From the NCBI GenBank assembly GCA_036852015.1, contig JAANDG010000103.1, positions 186,001 through 250,000 on the forward strand: a stretch of DNA of 64,000 bases, given 5' to 3'. The stretch comes from Pelodera strongyloides. Taxonomy: Eukaryota > Nematoda > Chromadorea > Rhabditida > Rhabditidae. Positions 32,443 to 43,591 of this stretch are shown one piece after another (position 1 is the stretch's first letter; each line of letters starts with the position of its first letter). The translations under genes and the position numbers were made by a program. Below the pieces are notes generated by a model that was not told the DNA's origin, ran no database searches, and saw only the letters and a program-made list of their open reading frames with translations.

Positions 32443-34768
32443 ATGGTACAGTACACTCTGCACTATTTTGACTGTTACTGTCGCGCCGAGCCGGCTAGAA
32501 TTATGTTCAAATTAGCTGGTGTCGAGTTCACCGATCGACGTTTCGCGTTTGACGAATGGCCAAAGATTAAGCATGGTAAGTCGCAGCGGCAAGACAGTTC
32601 GCCAGTTTGTAGCCCGAACGTCACGATCATGCGGCTATAGTTTTGCGCCCAGCAGTTTTCACGTTTTCTTTTAGTGCACATTTTATTCCATTCTGTGCCG
32701 TAACGTCACAAAAGGGAACTCAAATTTGCATATAGTACTTGGTAACCTGGGTAACCATGTGCTATATCACTTTAAATTTTAAATTCAGACCATCCATTCG
32801 TCTTCGGACAAGCTCCAGTGCTAGAAGTCGATGGAAGGGCGCTGCCTCAAGGAAATGCGATTAATCGATATATTGGAAATAAACTCGGTATTTTTAATTA
32901 CTCTACTTACGGAATTCCGCGTGTGTTTTGTAAAATCCAACAGCAGATTGTAGTATGTGGTACAGTACTAAAAAAGAAATAGTTTTAACACGCGGAGCAC
33001 AGATAGCCCAGAATATTGATTTCTCGTGTGCTGAGCCTATAGTTTAATTCAAATCATAGAATTCTAGGATTCGCTGGAAATTCTGAGTGGGAGAAGGCTA
33101 TGGTGGATTCGTTTGCCGATTTGCATCAGGTTGGTTGGGGTATTAGAAACTGCGCGTTCGCCTCTTTTGTTTTGAATATTTTTCTCTGCGCGGCGAGGCG
33201 AACGCGCAGTTTCGCGCAGACAACCCACTGGGTAACTGGTTATATCAGTCGTTAGATTTATGCTTGAATACTGGCCTTTCCCAATTTGCCCGATAAATAA
33301 ACAATTGGCAAATTTTCCAACTAGGTGCATGGTACTTTTCAGGATTACTTCAACGAAGTGCTGCCTTTCTACTGCGTCGGGTGCAAGTATATTGAAGGTG
33401 ACCAGGTAAATATATGTAACTTGACATAACAAACAGTCAGTTAGATTGTTAGAGTGACTTCAAGTACCAGATCGTTGTTTCAAGACGAGGACCTAAAAAA
33501 ATTTGGTGAAAGCAAATTGATGAAATTCCACGTTTTTCGGTACCTCAATGGGTCACTTCGTGATATATTTAAAGCAATTATCAACCGATCATTGGAGGAA
33601 GCAGACAAGTGCTTACCAATAGCATGGTATTGTCGCGGTTGTTTACGCAGTGGACTAACACTAACATGGCTGAACTTCCGCATGCATGCGGTCATTCAAG
33701 ACAAAAAGCATGCATGCCGTCAATCGTGCGGCAGGCATGCCTTTTTGAAATTTGGCATGCATGCAGTCTTCATGACTGCATGCATGTTTTTTAAATGACA
33801 GCATGCATGCCAAGTGTGACCTGAGAAGGCAATAGCTTTGCAGCGTGCGCCAATACACCATTTTCAGTGTTTTCAGTAGTTGGCTGAACTTTAATTATTC
33901 AGCCATTCTTTTAGGAAGCACTCAAAAAGTCCGTGTACTTTCCCGCTCGCGACCGTTTCTTGGGAATTTGCTCCAATTGGATTGCGGAAAATGAGACAAA
34001 GTCGGGATTTTTGGTATGTGAGGATACTATTGTGCTTATTTCGAGACTGTATGTAGTGCTAGGTTCAAACCCAGACTCTGGAAGAAGCCGTGTTCAAATA
34101 TAGCTTGTGACATATTTGATAAGTCTCCAAAAACGGGCAATTTCGGGGATTCTTCCTGGTCTCAATGGTTATATAATAATAATAGTTTAGTGAGGATATG
34201 CATAAACACATCTCAAAAGGTGACCCTATGATATCACGCTTCACAACGCAGTATACTGGGGGACCAAAGGACCAAACACCAAACTACAAAGAACACACCA
34301 AAACTAAACATAATCATGACTCGTTCCCCCAGTCTGCCGAAGTCCCAAGTGCCCGGAACCCGGAAAGCTCTGTGTTTAGTAATCTGAATACTTTCTTCTA
34401 GGTTGGCAACTCGATAACCTATGCTGATCTGCTCCTTTTCAATCACGTACTCACTTTCGCAAACTGGGTTCCAGACCTGGCCGAGGGATTTCCATTGGTT
34501 GGTTTCTTTGATAAAACACAGATGACAGATACCCAAGTGAATAGAAAGCTTGTAAGCTTGTTGGACTCAAGGGTTCGGTTCCGCTTGCCATATCTGTGTG
34601 TTTTGGCCATTTTGGGATAAAACACCTACAAAACTATTTGTGTTGCATAGAAAAGCGATTTGTGCTTTGAAAACTATTATTTTCTAGGTTGGCGAGCACA
34701 CAGAAAAGCTCAAGAATATGCCGATTATCGCCAAACACTTGAAGGAACGCCCATTCTCTATTCAATAA
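32443..34768 (+). CDS. gst: Glutathione S-transferase (nematode sigma-like)
   Basis: Cytosolic enzyme conjugating glutathione to electrophiles, or isomerising prostaglandins in the sigma class. Seven exons: 32443-32575, 32789-32887, 33068-33129, 33343-33405, 33915-34013, 34402-34497 and 34688-34768 (633 nt, 210 aa, the family's normal length). The N-terminal thioredoxin-like domain has LHYFDCYCRAEPAR with catalytic-type Tyr8, a substrate-channel WPKIKH and FGQAPVLEVDG. The helical C-terminal domain ends MPIIAKHLKERPFSIQ. The acceptor 'tatatcacag' ends two bases before the ATG, typical of trans-splicing. Oddity: the glutathione-binding QSxAI motif reads QGNAI (Gln65-Gly66). AATAAA overlaps the TAA stop. 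The sigma-class assignment is inferred from overall resemblance. Confidence 0.95.
33146..33214. repeat. GC-rich hairpin in GST intron 3
   Basis: 'gaaactgcgcgttcgcctc' (33147) is exactly complementary to 'gaggcgaacgcgcagtttc' (33194), with a 28-base loop. Confidence 0.75.
33678..33810 (+). repeat. Cluster of TGCATGC motifs in GST intron 4
   Basis: Six groups containing gcatgc lie within about 130 bases (33680, 33708, 33735, 33756, 33779, 33802), separated by partly palindromic spacers. It may be a small inverted-repeat element. TGCATG is also the RBFOX splicing-factor motif, so an effect on splicing is conceivable. Confidence 0.6.
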
Positions 34769-34769
34769 A
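34764..34769 (+). terminator. AATAAA overlapping the GST stop codon
   Basis: The sequence caataaag contains both the final Gln codon plus TAA stop and a perfect AATAAA. Another AATAAA-like site (aaataaac) follows near 34797, so the functional signal is uncertain. Confidence 0.4.
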
Positions 34770-34939
34770 GATCTTTTCGTAATGAAATATTTTTTTAAAT
34801 AAACTTTTGTGAATTTTTTGTATAGTTTTCTCAATAATTCCTGCACACAGATCACTCCTACTATGACTATGTGTAAAATGACTTTTACTATCGTAAAAGA
34901 ATGGATAACACACAAACTTGCAAGGACCACACATGGACA

Positions 34940-35122
34940 GACAACACATATACACACACATACAGCACATCACACGCACATACATACACACATACACACA
35001 TACACATACACACATACACATACACACATACACACATACACACATACACACATACACACACATACACCACATCACATACACACACACCACACATCACATA
35101 CACTTACACACATTCACATTCC
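34940..35122. repeat. (CA)n / (CACATA)n microsatellite
   Basis: CA-rich simple repeat between the GST gene and the next gene; open frames over it are artefacts. Confidence 0.95.
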
Positions 35123-35446
35123 CAGTATGTATATGCTTGTGCGTGAGTCTGATAAGTGTGATTTACATACAAGAAGGCAGCTCACGTACTAACAATAAAA
35201 TCCTAAATCACCATCTATCGTCATGAAACGTACATGTTGATTCAAGTTTTTTTCACGAATTTCGACAAATTTGCATAAAACCCTAGTTGTCTGCTACGTG
35301 TTATAGACACGTTTTTGCATACCAACACGTGGCGTAAAAAGAGCTGCTAGCACTAGGAGTTACCACTGTTAGTCTAGGAACCCAACCAGCTTACACATTT
35401 CTTCTTAGCTACAAACCTATCGCTTCGTTCTACCTGAGAAGACGAC

Positions 35447-36933
35447 ATGGCAAAGGTGAGTGTGATGTTTTTACTTTGGTTTACCGGTGATGGTACTGGC
35501 TCCTCCACGGGGCGAGGCGAGCCTTAGCAAAGCCTACGGGTCTGACTTTCGCACTGTGATGAAAGCGTCTCCGAAAGAGATCCAGCTATTGCAGTTCCGA
35601 GAGTAACGCGCAGTTTCCTAAGCTCCGCCCACTTGCAAATTTTCGACGAGGTTGTGAATTACAGTTCTCCCGTTGTTAGTTATTATGATTACTCATTTCA
35701 GATTTCGCTCGTCCCTCTGTTTCTGCTGGCACTTATTTGCTGGCGAGGCACGGTGGTAGCGCAGTCGGATGCTCCCGCCGAGGGTGGGGAGGAGGAGGAG
35801 GCTCCCGAAGAGGCCCCGGAAGGATCTGGTGCTCCCGATAAAGTTCCTGACAAAGCTCCCGAAGGTTCTGGTGCTCCCGAGGAAGCTCCCGAGCCCGAAG
35901 GTTCTGGTGCTCCCGCGGAAGCTCCCGAGGAAGCCCCGGAAGGCTCCGGTGCTCCGGAACCAGCTGACGAACCAGCCGCCGAACCTTCGAAGGTTCCTGA
36001 GCCCGCTCCTGAGCCCAAACCCGCACCCAAACCCGAACCCTCTCCTGAGCCTGCTCCCGCAGAGGAACCAGCAGATGAGCCCGCTCCAGCTCAACCGTCA
36101 GCCGAAGCACCAGCAGCGGGTGAGAGTTTGGTTGTGCTTTGTAGTTTACACTTATCGTTGTTTTTAGTTACAGTTTGTAGTTTGGCTCTTATTGTTTTAC
36201 TAATTGCCGTGTAACAATTTTGGCCACATATGAAGGCCGGTATTCTTTTAAAGAAACCGATGGATATAATCTACAGTATTGGTGAAAATTGTAATTTACT
36301 AATTTCAGACGGAGAGGGAGGCGGAGACGGAGACGGAGACGCAGACGAAGAGGGAAAGGATGTTGAAGAAACGCCCGAAGGTATGCTTTAAATGTACAGT
36401 ATCCGATTTTGTATCCTATTTATGATTGAATTAGAATGGTATATTTAGTTTAATCTCGAGGAAAATTACATTCGTTAGCTAATAGATCTAGTTGGGTGAC
36501 GGTGCGCACTCAAAAGAGCTCAAACTAAGTGTGCCGCACGTTTGCCGAAAGTTACCTCTGGAGCAGCGTAACCGCGGCACACAGCTAAAGTGGTGAACCG
36601 CGCGGCGATCGGTAATCCATATCGGTAATCGGTAGCGCGTTCGGGATTGACCGAAAAGAAAGAAAAGAAATGTTCTGACTGTCTGGTATCTCTCATATGT
36701 TCATCATATTTCAGTTTTGAAACATTTCTTTTCGTCCATCCCGAACGACATTTTTTAATTTCTTTTCTTTCTTTTCGCAATCCCGAACGCGCCCTTACTG
36801 TTGGGAAATGCCGAAATGCGCGAGAAATCTTTTTCCATTTTCAGCTACGAATTCGAATTCTGGCAGTTTCTGGGCGTCGTCGCTGATTCTCCGCTCGTTC
36901 TTCCTCGTGGCTCCAATGGCGCGATTCCTCTAA
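35447..36933 (+). CDS. Secreted Pro/Glu/Ala-rich protein with probable GPI-anchor signal
   Basis: No enzymatic domain. Four exons: 35447-35455, 35702-36119, 36309-36380 and 36845-36933 (588 nt, 195 aa). Residues 1-25 form a clear signal peptide (MAKISLVPLFLLAL then VVAQS). The mature part has repeated EGSGAP blocks, then Pro-Ala-Glu/Lys repeats (PEPAPEPKPAPKPEPSPEP), then a Gly/Asp/Glu tract. The final exon gives SNSGSFWASS followed by a hydrophobic tail (LILRSFFLVAPMARFL), like a GPI-attachment signal with a small-residue site just before it. A surface-coat or extracellular spacer protein is likely, but this is inference from composition. Extreme acidity and lack of Cys in the mature region argue against an enzyme. 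The tiny 9-nt coding exon 1 and the last exon are the least secure parts. Confidence 0.7.
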
Positions 36934-37429
36934 ATTAATCCAACTTTAATATATATTTGCATCCCTGCCCTTCATCAGTAATTATTCAAATTGAATACGT
37001 GTAGAAGGAACGGGATGATTATTACCCATTATGTGATGTTGGCCTTATGGCCGCCTCGGTTTTGTGATATTCACAAATATAAAGGTTATATTCATTATTG
37101 TTGATATTGGTGCACTGTGATCTTGGTTGATTATTTTGAAAAAATGCTACTCCTGCAGCGATGAATGCTGGCATAGCTTGTTTGTAAAATTACGCAAATT
37201 TGCGTTTATCAAATTTGCGTATCAAACGTATCAAAGAATAAAAAAAATCAAATTTGCTTTGCACGGGCTTTTTTGGCTCTAGATTTAAAAAAACTGCTAG
37301 ATTACTTCTTACCGCATTTTTTTACTATGAGCTGGCTGGATAGACTTTCTGGGGCAGATTGGCCACTGTGGTGTGGAACATGCTGGACCTACAGGTAGCG
37401 TTATCATAGTCAGCAGAGTCGGTAAGGGT

Positions 37430-37665
37430 ACATGGGAAAGGGTACATGGGAAACTAAAAACCCCGATTTCGCCCCGATCATGTCCCTCAAAAAATCGGGG
37501 CGAAATCGGGGTTTTTCGACAAATGATCGGGCGAAATCCGGCCTTGTTCACAATTATGCCCCGATTATTTGTGATCGGGGCGAAATCGGGATGTGATCGG
37601 GCTTTTTGTGGGGTTTTTTGAAAGAATCGGGGCGAAATCGGGGTTATCACTTTCCTGTGTAAGGA
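37430..37665. mobile_element. Element with 'gggaaactaaaaaccccgat' ends, copy B
   Basis: 'catgggaaactaaaaacccc' at the left and 'cggggttatcactttcctgt' at the right. The interior consists of alternating 'gatcggggcgaaatcggg' words and complements, so the element can fold extensively. Full-length relative of 26712-26880. Confidence 0.75.
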
Positions 37666-37859
37666 TGCCCAGCTCTACATTTTGGTTGGTTTACTATTGG
37701 AGTTGTTTTCCAGTAATTCCACTGCAGGAGTAGTTATTGTGATGATCCCAATTTCATGCCAGTTCTCTTTCTCACTTTCGCTAACACGTAACGCCGTTCG
37801 AATGCTGATCAATTTTTTCCTAATTGTTTGATTCATCAGCTATCTCTCGTATGACTTTC

Positions 37860-37980
37860 TCCTCTCTCTCTCTCTCGCTCTCTCTCTCTCTATATCTCTC
37901 TCTCTCCCTCTCCCCTCTCTCTCTCTCTGAGATCTCTTTGATGTCTCTCTCCATCTCCCTCTCTCGCTCTCGCTCCTTTT
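37860..37980. repeat. (CT)n microsatellite
   Basis: CT-rich simple repeat. Not coding. Confidence 0.95.
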
Positions 37981-38718
37981 AATGGAAAACGCATAATGTT
38001 ATTTCGCTTTTTCATGTATGACACAAGCGATCGGCAATTACTCGAAAGCGAATTTCGGGAACGGGAATAAGAAAAAAAACGAAAGTTCGGATGGTAGAAG
38101 GAATGATTTGCAATCGCTTTGGCAAAGGTGCCACGCCCAGCTGTAAAATTTAGATTTTGGAAATTTGTGTTTCTAGGTATAGGGTGATTACTTTATCGTA
38201 ACACGCTAATGTTTCTGACGAACTTATCATAGCATATACCCCGCGTACCCCGATTCATCACGGAATTTACGTAACCTTTTCACCCTTACCTGTCTTACGT
38301 AGGTTCACCCTAGACTTACTGAGTTGAGCTGCCCTCCGCGCCACTATCTATTTACGAGTTAGTTATCATTTTCTACTTTGTACAATCTACTACCGTATGA
38401 CTGTAGTCACTAGCAGTTTGAAGCTGAAGCTCTTACATGTGAAAATGAACATCTTACCGATATGTGTTAACTTGATTTCAGTTCTAAGTTCTAAACATGA
38501 CGCCAAGATCCAAGTAAAAAGTGTGTTAGTCCTGTCGGCTTTAGACTACCATTAGTGCATTCGAAGATCTTTGATGCGGTGAAACTACTAGTAAAAACTG
38601 TGTTTTGCGTAACTTTTTACACAATTTCTAAGCTCCAAGTATGACGCAACTCGTTCTGGGATTCCCTGCAGTCTCCTATGGGACAACACGATCTCACTGA
38701 TTTCGTATGTCTCACTGA

Positions 38719-38777
38719 AGCCTAAGCCTAAGCCTAAGCCTAAGCCTAAGCCTAAGCATAAGCCTAAGCATAAGCCT
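38719..38777 (-). repeat. Interstitial telomeric array (TTAGGC)n
   Basis: Six perfect and several near-perfect 'cctaag' hexamers, i.e. TTAGGC on the minus strand, which is the nematode telomere repeat. Degenerate 'cataag' units appear toward 38756. It is internal to the chromosome arm, with genes on both sides. Confidence 0.9.
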
Positions 38778-39254
38778 CACAATAAGCAAATCCAAAAATC
38801 GTTCGTCAACGTCTTATCCTAGTCCATACGGTCATATGCAGTGAGTTTTTCGTTCAAGAGGTTTCTTATCTTATTTTCCCAAACCTATGTCTGAAGTTTG
38901 TTCTCCCAACTTGTAAATGTGTATCTAATCCATCTTCTCTCCTTTTACACGCTAATCAAATTTCTACTTGGTATTTCAGTCCAAACAATTTGTTACCAGT
39001 TGAAGAAAGGAGTTTCTCATTGGTAATTTCTCAGATGTCCCCTTTTTGATGATTGTGATAATTATACTAATTTGAGAATTAATATTTTTTACTTGTGTTA
39101 AATTTAGAAAGATCCAATCGCTGTGAGTATAAAAACGATCAAAGTACAAAGTATTTGGAAACATATGCAGGTCTCACAGCGTTATAGCCTCACAGAAATT
39201 GGCGCTTCCCGATTCAAAAGTCATGTTGATGATAGGTTACCAAGATCACGGTAT

Positions 39255-39402
39255 TAGCCCGTATTCTCGGGTCGACGGAAACGTTCCGTTTGGCAAATCC
39301 TTTGTATGCAAATTTCTCGACTATCTAGACTAGCTGGAGGAAAAATTTGCATACGAATGAGCTCCCAAACGGAACATTCCCGTCGACCCGAGAATACGGG
39401 CT
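39255..39402. mobile_element. Foldback with AGCCCGTATTCTCGGGTCGACGG ends
   Basis: 'agcccgtattctcgggtcga' and its exact complement bound two TTTGCATA-containing arms. Same design as 14571-14723 but with different ends. Confidence 0.75.
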
Positions 39403-40527
39403 ATTAAAAGGACAAGAAAAATGAGTAGAAAAGTCAAATACTGGATTCAAAAAGCAACACCAGTTATTTTCATGTGTCCTAGGGGTTATTCACACACTTT
39501 ATTCTGTTTTATGTACTGTACTGAATTATTTTATGGATTTTGTAAGTACAATAGGGTTTATAGTCAAGAACCCATCAATATGATATTGTTGAAGGAAAAA
39601 AACTGTTCAACAGTGGATATGTCATTGACTCAAGACTCAAGTTATTGATTATTTATTTCTTATGTTGTTTTGATCAAAATTTTTTGAAATTTCGTGTGCA
39701 AGCGGCATTCTCACGGCGCGAAACTTACGCGCACACTTATTTATCATTCACACTGAAAGCCAAGCCAATCGCCTATAAATGTTCAATTTTCCACATTGAT
39801 TATTTTTATATACTTACTTTTTCGCTTCTATAGGTCTATAGGAAAAGAGAAATCGTTCAACTGGTTTTGATAGGTTTGATATCAAATAGAGCTAAATAAA
39901 GGAGACCGTTTGATTTACTTCTTACGTCAAGGCCGATGGATTGAGATTTGCCATTTGCGCACTAGAACAAAGCAGTTTTTTTTCGAAATAATCAGTAAGT
40001 ATTGGAGAAAAGTGAGAAAAAGAGGAAAACGAAAAGAGAAAGAGCGAACGGAGGGATACATACCGATAAGTTTCCAAATAAGTTTACCAAGTGTTTGGAC
40101 TATTGTTGTATTTATTTTTTTATACCTTGTCTTCATTTTACTTTGCAATTGTGTACTGCCCGTGAGCGTTTCTCTCTATTAATCCCAGTTTCTAATTTAT
40201 GCAAACTTTCATGAAAGATAAAGTTGTTGTTACAACTTTTTTTATGAGATTGTGAACTTACCGTGGTATGTGTGTGATTATCGTGCATATCGGAGATTAT
40301 TCCCATTGAAAACTATCTCCCGCGTTTTACAGTACAGTGTTGTCTTCACCAAAATTTACTCCGTGCAAAGATTGTTCTTTCCGTCTTAGACTCTTATTTC
40401 CATTTCTTGTTCTTTAAATGATCATACGTGTGATGTGTTCTATGCCGTTTTTATTTTGTGCAATACTGTAATAATGAGATGATTCATACTGTAAACCAGG
40501 CATATTTCAGAAATCCACCACGTCGCC

Positions 40528-43500
40528 ATGGTGTGCGCGCTATGGGCGACTTCGTCGCTATGCCTAGCAGCCACCGTTGCCGGATTATTCCTATCATTTC
40601 ACATTTACAATGATATCGCCAAATTTGAACTGGAAATTACCGCCGGCATTCAGGAATTTAGGGTGAGCGGCGCTCATTTGGCACAATCTGTCTGTTCACT
40701 TTTGAGTCTTTGATGTTGCCTTACCGGAAACTTGCCTTCCACTTTTTGTAGTAGAGTCTGGTTCTATTCACAAAAGCGAAAAAAAAATCAACCCGACTCC
40801 TTAGGCTCCGCAAACGATCAGTGTATATGAACAGGAGGCGGAAGATACGTATATTTAAGAATAAAATATATGTCTCAGTATTCATTTACCGCCTAGATAC
40901 TCTCCGACGATGCTTGGAACAAAATGCGGGCTGCAGGCGGGCGGCGAGCAAACTCAGCGCCAAAGACGACAAAAGGTATAATCAAACTTCTGTGCTGAGA
41001 TGTCTGTTTCATGGGTAATGCTAGGCAAAAAATCTAGGGTTCTCATCAGAGACAATATACATTTAAACTTTTTGTTATGATATTTACTGAAAATATTATT
41101 GTATTGAAGTGAGGACCATTGAGGACCATAATTTTGTTAGAAGACCGGATAAGGTAGCACCTCATATACCGTACCAGACATCACTGATCACTGGTAACAG
41201 TCTCCGGTAACTAGATATACTTGTTTAGGGCGAAGAAAGCGTGATTGGCTTAATGCGGAGGATGCTGGATATGGCGTGCCAGCTTATGATAGTCCGATAA
41301 AGGTTACTTTTACTTTGAGAAACAATTTCTCTTGCGACCCACACGAGAGACACGACCTACCCCCTCCCTCGTGTAAATGTAGCATGATGATGAACGATAT
41401 GAATATTGGTAAATGCCAGATACAAAAAGCGAATAAAGTTCGCTTGGAAGATTGAAGTGCGCTGCAATAAGTTTAAAGCGATTTTTGAAACACATCGAGT
41501 ACACCAGCATTCTTATGCAGCTTACGCAAATGAACATAAATTAAATTAGAAAATCGAAAAACCGGCCGGTATTTCGCTTAAAGTTTCTGCAAGAAGCCAA
41601 CAGGTTTACCTGTAGAAGATCGATTTTATGTTTTAACTTGCACTTAATAAGGAATAAAATTTAGGTAAGTTACCGACTTCCGGAAACCTATGTGCCAAGT
41701 GGACAGCGTCCTAGTCCTGAAGGCGAAGCTTATGATATGTACAAAGAATACGCTGCTACCAGACGACCTGACTTATACTCTGGGGCGAAACCACAGACTT
41801 ACGCCTTGCCTGACACTTACGCGACTGGAGGGCAAAGTTACGCGTCAGAAGGAACTTACGACTCACCGGAACCAACTTACGCTAAAAGTAACTACGGTAG
41901 TAGCAGGCCGGCAGCCCAACGACGGGAACATTATAATACGGCACCCGTGCCATCAAAGGATACTTACGCTCTAAGTGATACGTACGTCTATCCTGGAACG
42001 CAGTCTACCGATGACAGTGAAAACTATGGAAGCCGTGACCAAGCGGAATCGAACCCGAGTCAGTATCAGCCAGGAACCTATGGAGCCTCGAACGACGATC
42101 AGACCTACGAAGTGCCTACAACTACAGCAGAAGCACCACAGTACAATAAGGACGCAACATATGGAAGTGATCAAGAAGATGACGTCACTAATGTAGAAGA
42201 ACAGAAGGAGCAACAGTGCAAGTTAGTATATTTCTAACTTATCATATTTTATCAATTGAACCGACCGATAATGGCTTACAGAACTGAAGATGTAAGTTGT
42301 ACATTATAGGTAGGCAGTTAGCTACCAATTTGATAGTTGCATAGTCTAGGTACAGGTGTATATGTAGATTAGGATTAGGTATTTCGATGTTACTCATGGT
42401 TTCCTTGGTTGTAGCAACATAACTCACACCACTCCCATAATGTGAGAAATGTTCTGCATATTGATTTATCGTACGTCCCACCTCTTTTTAGTTGTGGTCC
42501 ACAGGCCAACAATTGCCCGGCTGGCCCTCCCGGACCTCCGGGAGTAGATGGAGAACCAGGAGAGGACGGTATTCCTGGCGAAGATGGCCAACCGGTAATT
42601 TAATTACGTTAATTGATTGGTATTCTTGCAATTAGTAGGGTAAAAGCAAAAATTATAAGCAATAGAGTCGGAAATGTTTCCTCCACAACAAACCCTGTAT
42701 ACGGTGAAAGGCAATTTCGTAAAATAATTATTTTTGCTGAATGGAGTATAGCTTTCACGTAAGAATATTGATCCAACCAGTGAATATCAAGCTACAAGCA
42801 ACTTTGAGTTGATTCGTAAAAATCGTAAATAGTATTCGCTTCTTTTCAGGGCCTGGAGGGAATTCCCTTAGCAGAAGACACATACATAACAGCACCGCAA
42901 GCATGCATTGTGTGTCCTCGAGGACCTCCTGGGCCCCCAGGACCCGTAGGAGAGTGTGGACAAAGTGGACTCCCAGGCCTTCCCGGACTTCCCGGAGGGC
43001 TTGGTTTAGATGGCGAACCGGGTACCTGTGGTCCCGAAGGAGACGCTGGAAGCCCGGGAGAACCCGGTCCTCAGGGACAACCTGGATCCCCAGGAAGTCC
43101 TGGAACCTCATACATACCAGGTGTTTATGAAACCACTTCACTTATCTTTTTGAAATATTAGTCATGTGCACCGTGGAATGCATATGGAGATCATTCGAGT
43201 ACGCAAAGAGAGTGCCATAACCCAACAACGCGTAACAACACGAACCGTAGAACAGAATCTACATACAATAATATGAAAATTGCAGTTTTCCAACATTCAT
43301 AAAAAAAGGCGCATAACTGCTTAAATCACGCACCTTGTACCTATGCACGTTTCATTTAAATTTCTAGGAGAACCTGGTATACGTGGTCCTGATGGACAGC
43401 CTGGAATGCCTGGGGAGTTTGGCCAAGATGGACTGCCTGGAGAGCCTGGAGCAGATGGTGCACTTGGAATTCCTGGAGCTCCGGGACCTGATGGAGCTCA

Positions 43501-43591
43501 TGGGTGGCCGGGACCACCCGGGGAGGATGGACCACCCGGATCGCCGGGACCGGACGCCGCGTACTGTCCATGCCCTGCGAGGAGCAAATAG
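40528..43591 (+). CDS. col: Cuticle collagen with a tyrosine-rich non-helical insert
   Basis: Structural extracellular-matrix protein of the nematode cuticle. Seven exons: 40528-40662, 40897-40975, 41229-41302, 41665-42221, 42492-42594, 42850-43120 and 43368-43591 (1443 nt, 480 aa). Residues about 3-27 form a membrane or signal-anchor segment, followed by the conserved N-terminal homology ([10 protein letters not shown], then DDAWNKM). RRKR at 73-76 is a furin/BLI-4-type cleavage site. Residues about 97-281 are a Tyr-rich, non-Gly-X-Y insert with repeated [TS]Y[AGD] words. Gly-X-Y then runs in blocks separated by cysteine motifs ([17 protein letters not shown]), ending [10 protein letters not shown]. 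Typical cuticle collagens are about 300 aa, so the insert explains the extra length. 'catatttcag' ends 17 bases before the ATG, a probable trans-splice site. Two cysteines interrupt the helix (GECGQ, GTCGP), which is unusual. Confidence 0.95.
41473..41583. mobile_element. MITE copy 8 of the TTAAAGCGAAATACCGG family (truncated)
   Basis: 'tttaaagcgatttttgaaac' to 'accggccggtatttcgctta'. The interior is shortened and lies in reverse orientation; in collagen intron 3. Confidence 0.8.

Larger units (their letters stand above)
36934..40527. other. Intergenic, repeat-rich
   Basis: No gene supported. It contains the 37430-37665 element, a CT microsatellite (37860-37975), the TTAGGC array (38719-38777) and a foldback (39255-39402). 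Open frames at 39421-39833 and 39910-40214 lack domain-like content. Confidence 0.5.

Noticed and set aside
34758..35226. Overlapping frames of about 70-127 codons on both strands
   Set aside because: CA-repeat translations between two genes; no domain and no exon structure.
35693..36110. Antisense Gly/Ser/Phe-rich and Arg/Glu-rich frames
   Set aside because: Shadows of the repetitive EGSGAP exon on the plus strand, which has a signal peptide and matching exons.
42755..43141. Antisense frames over the collagen exons
   Set aside because: Complement of Gly-X-Y coding; the plus-strand collagen is unambiguous.
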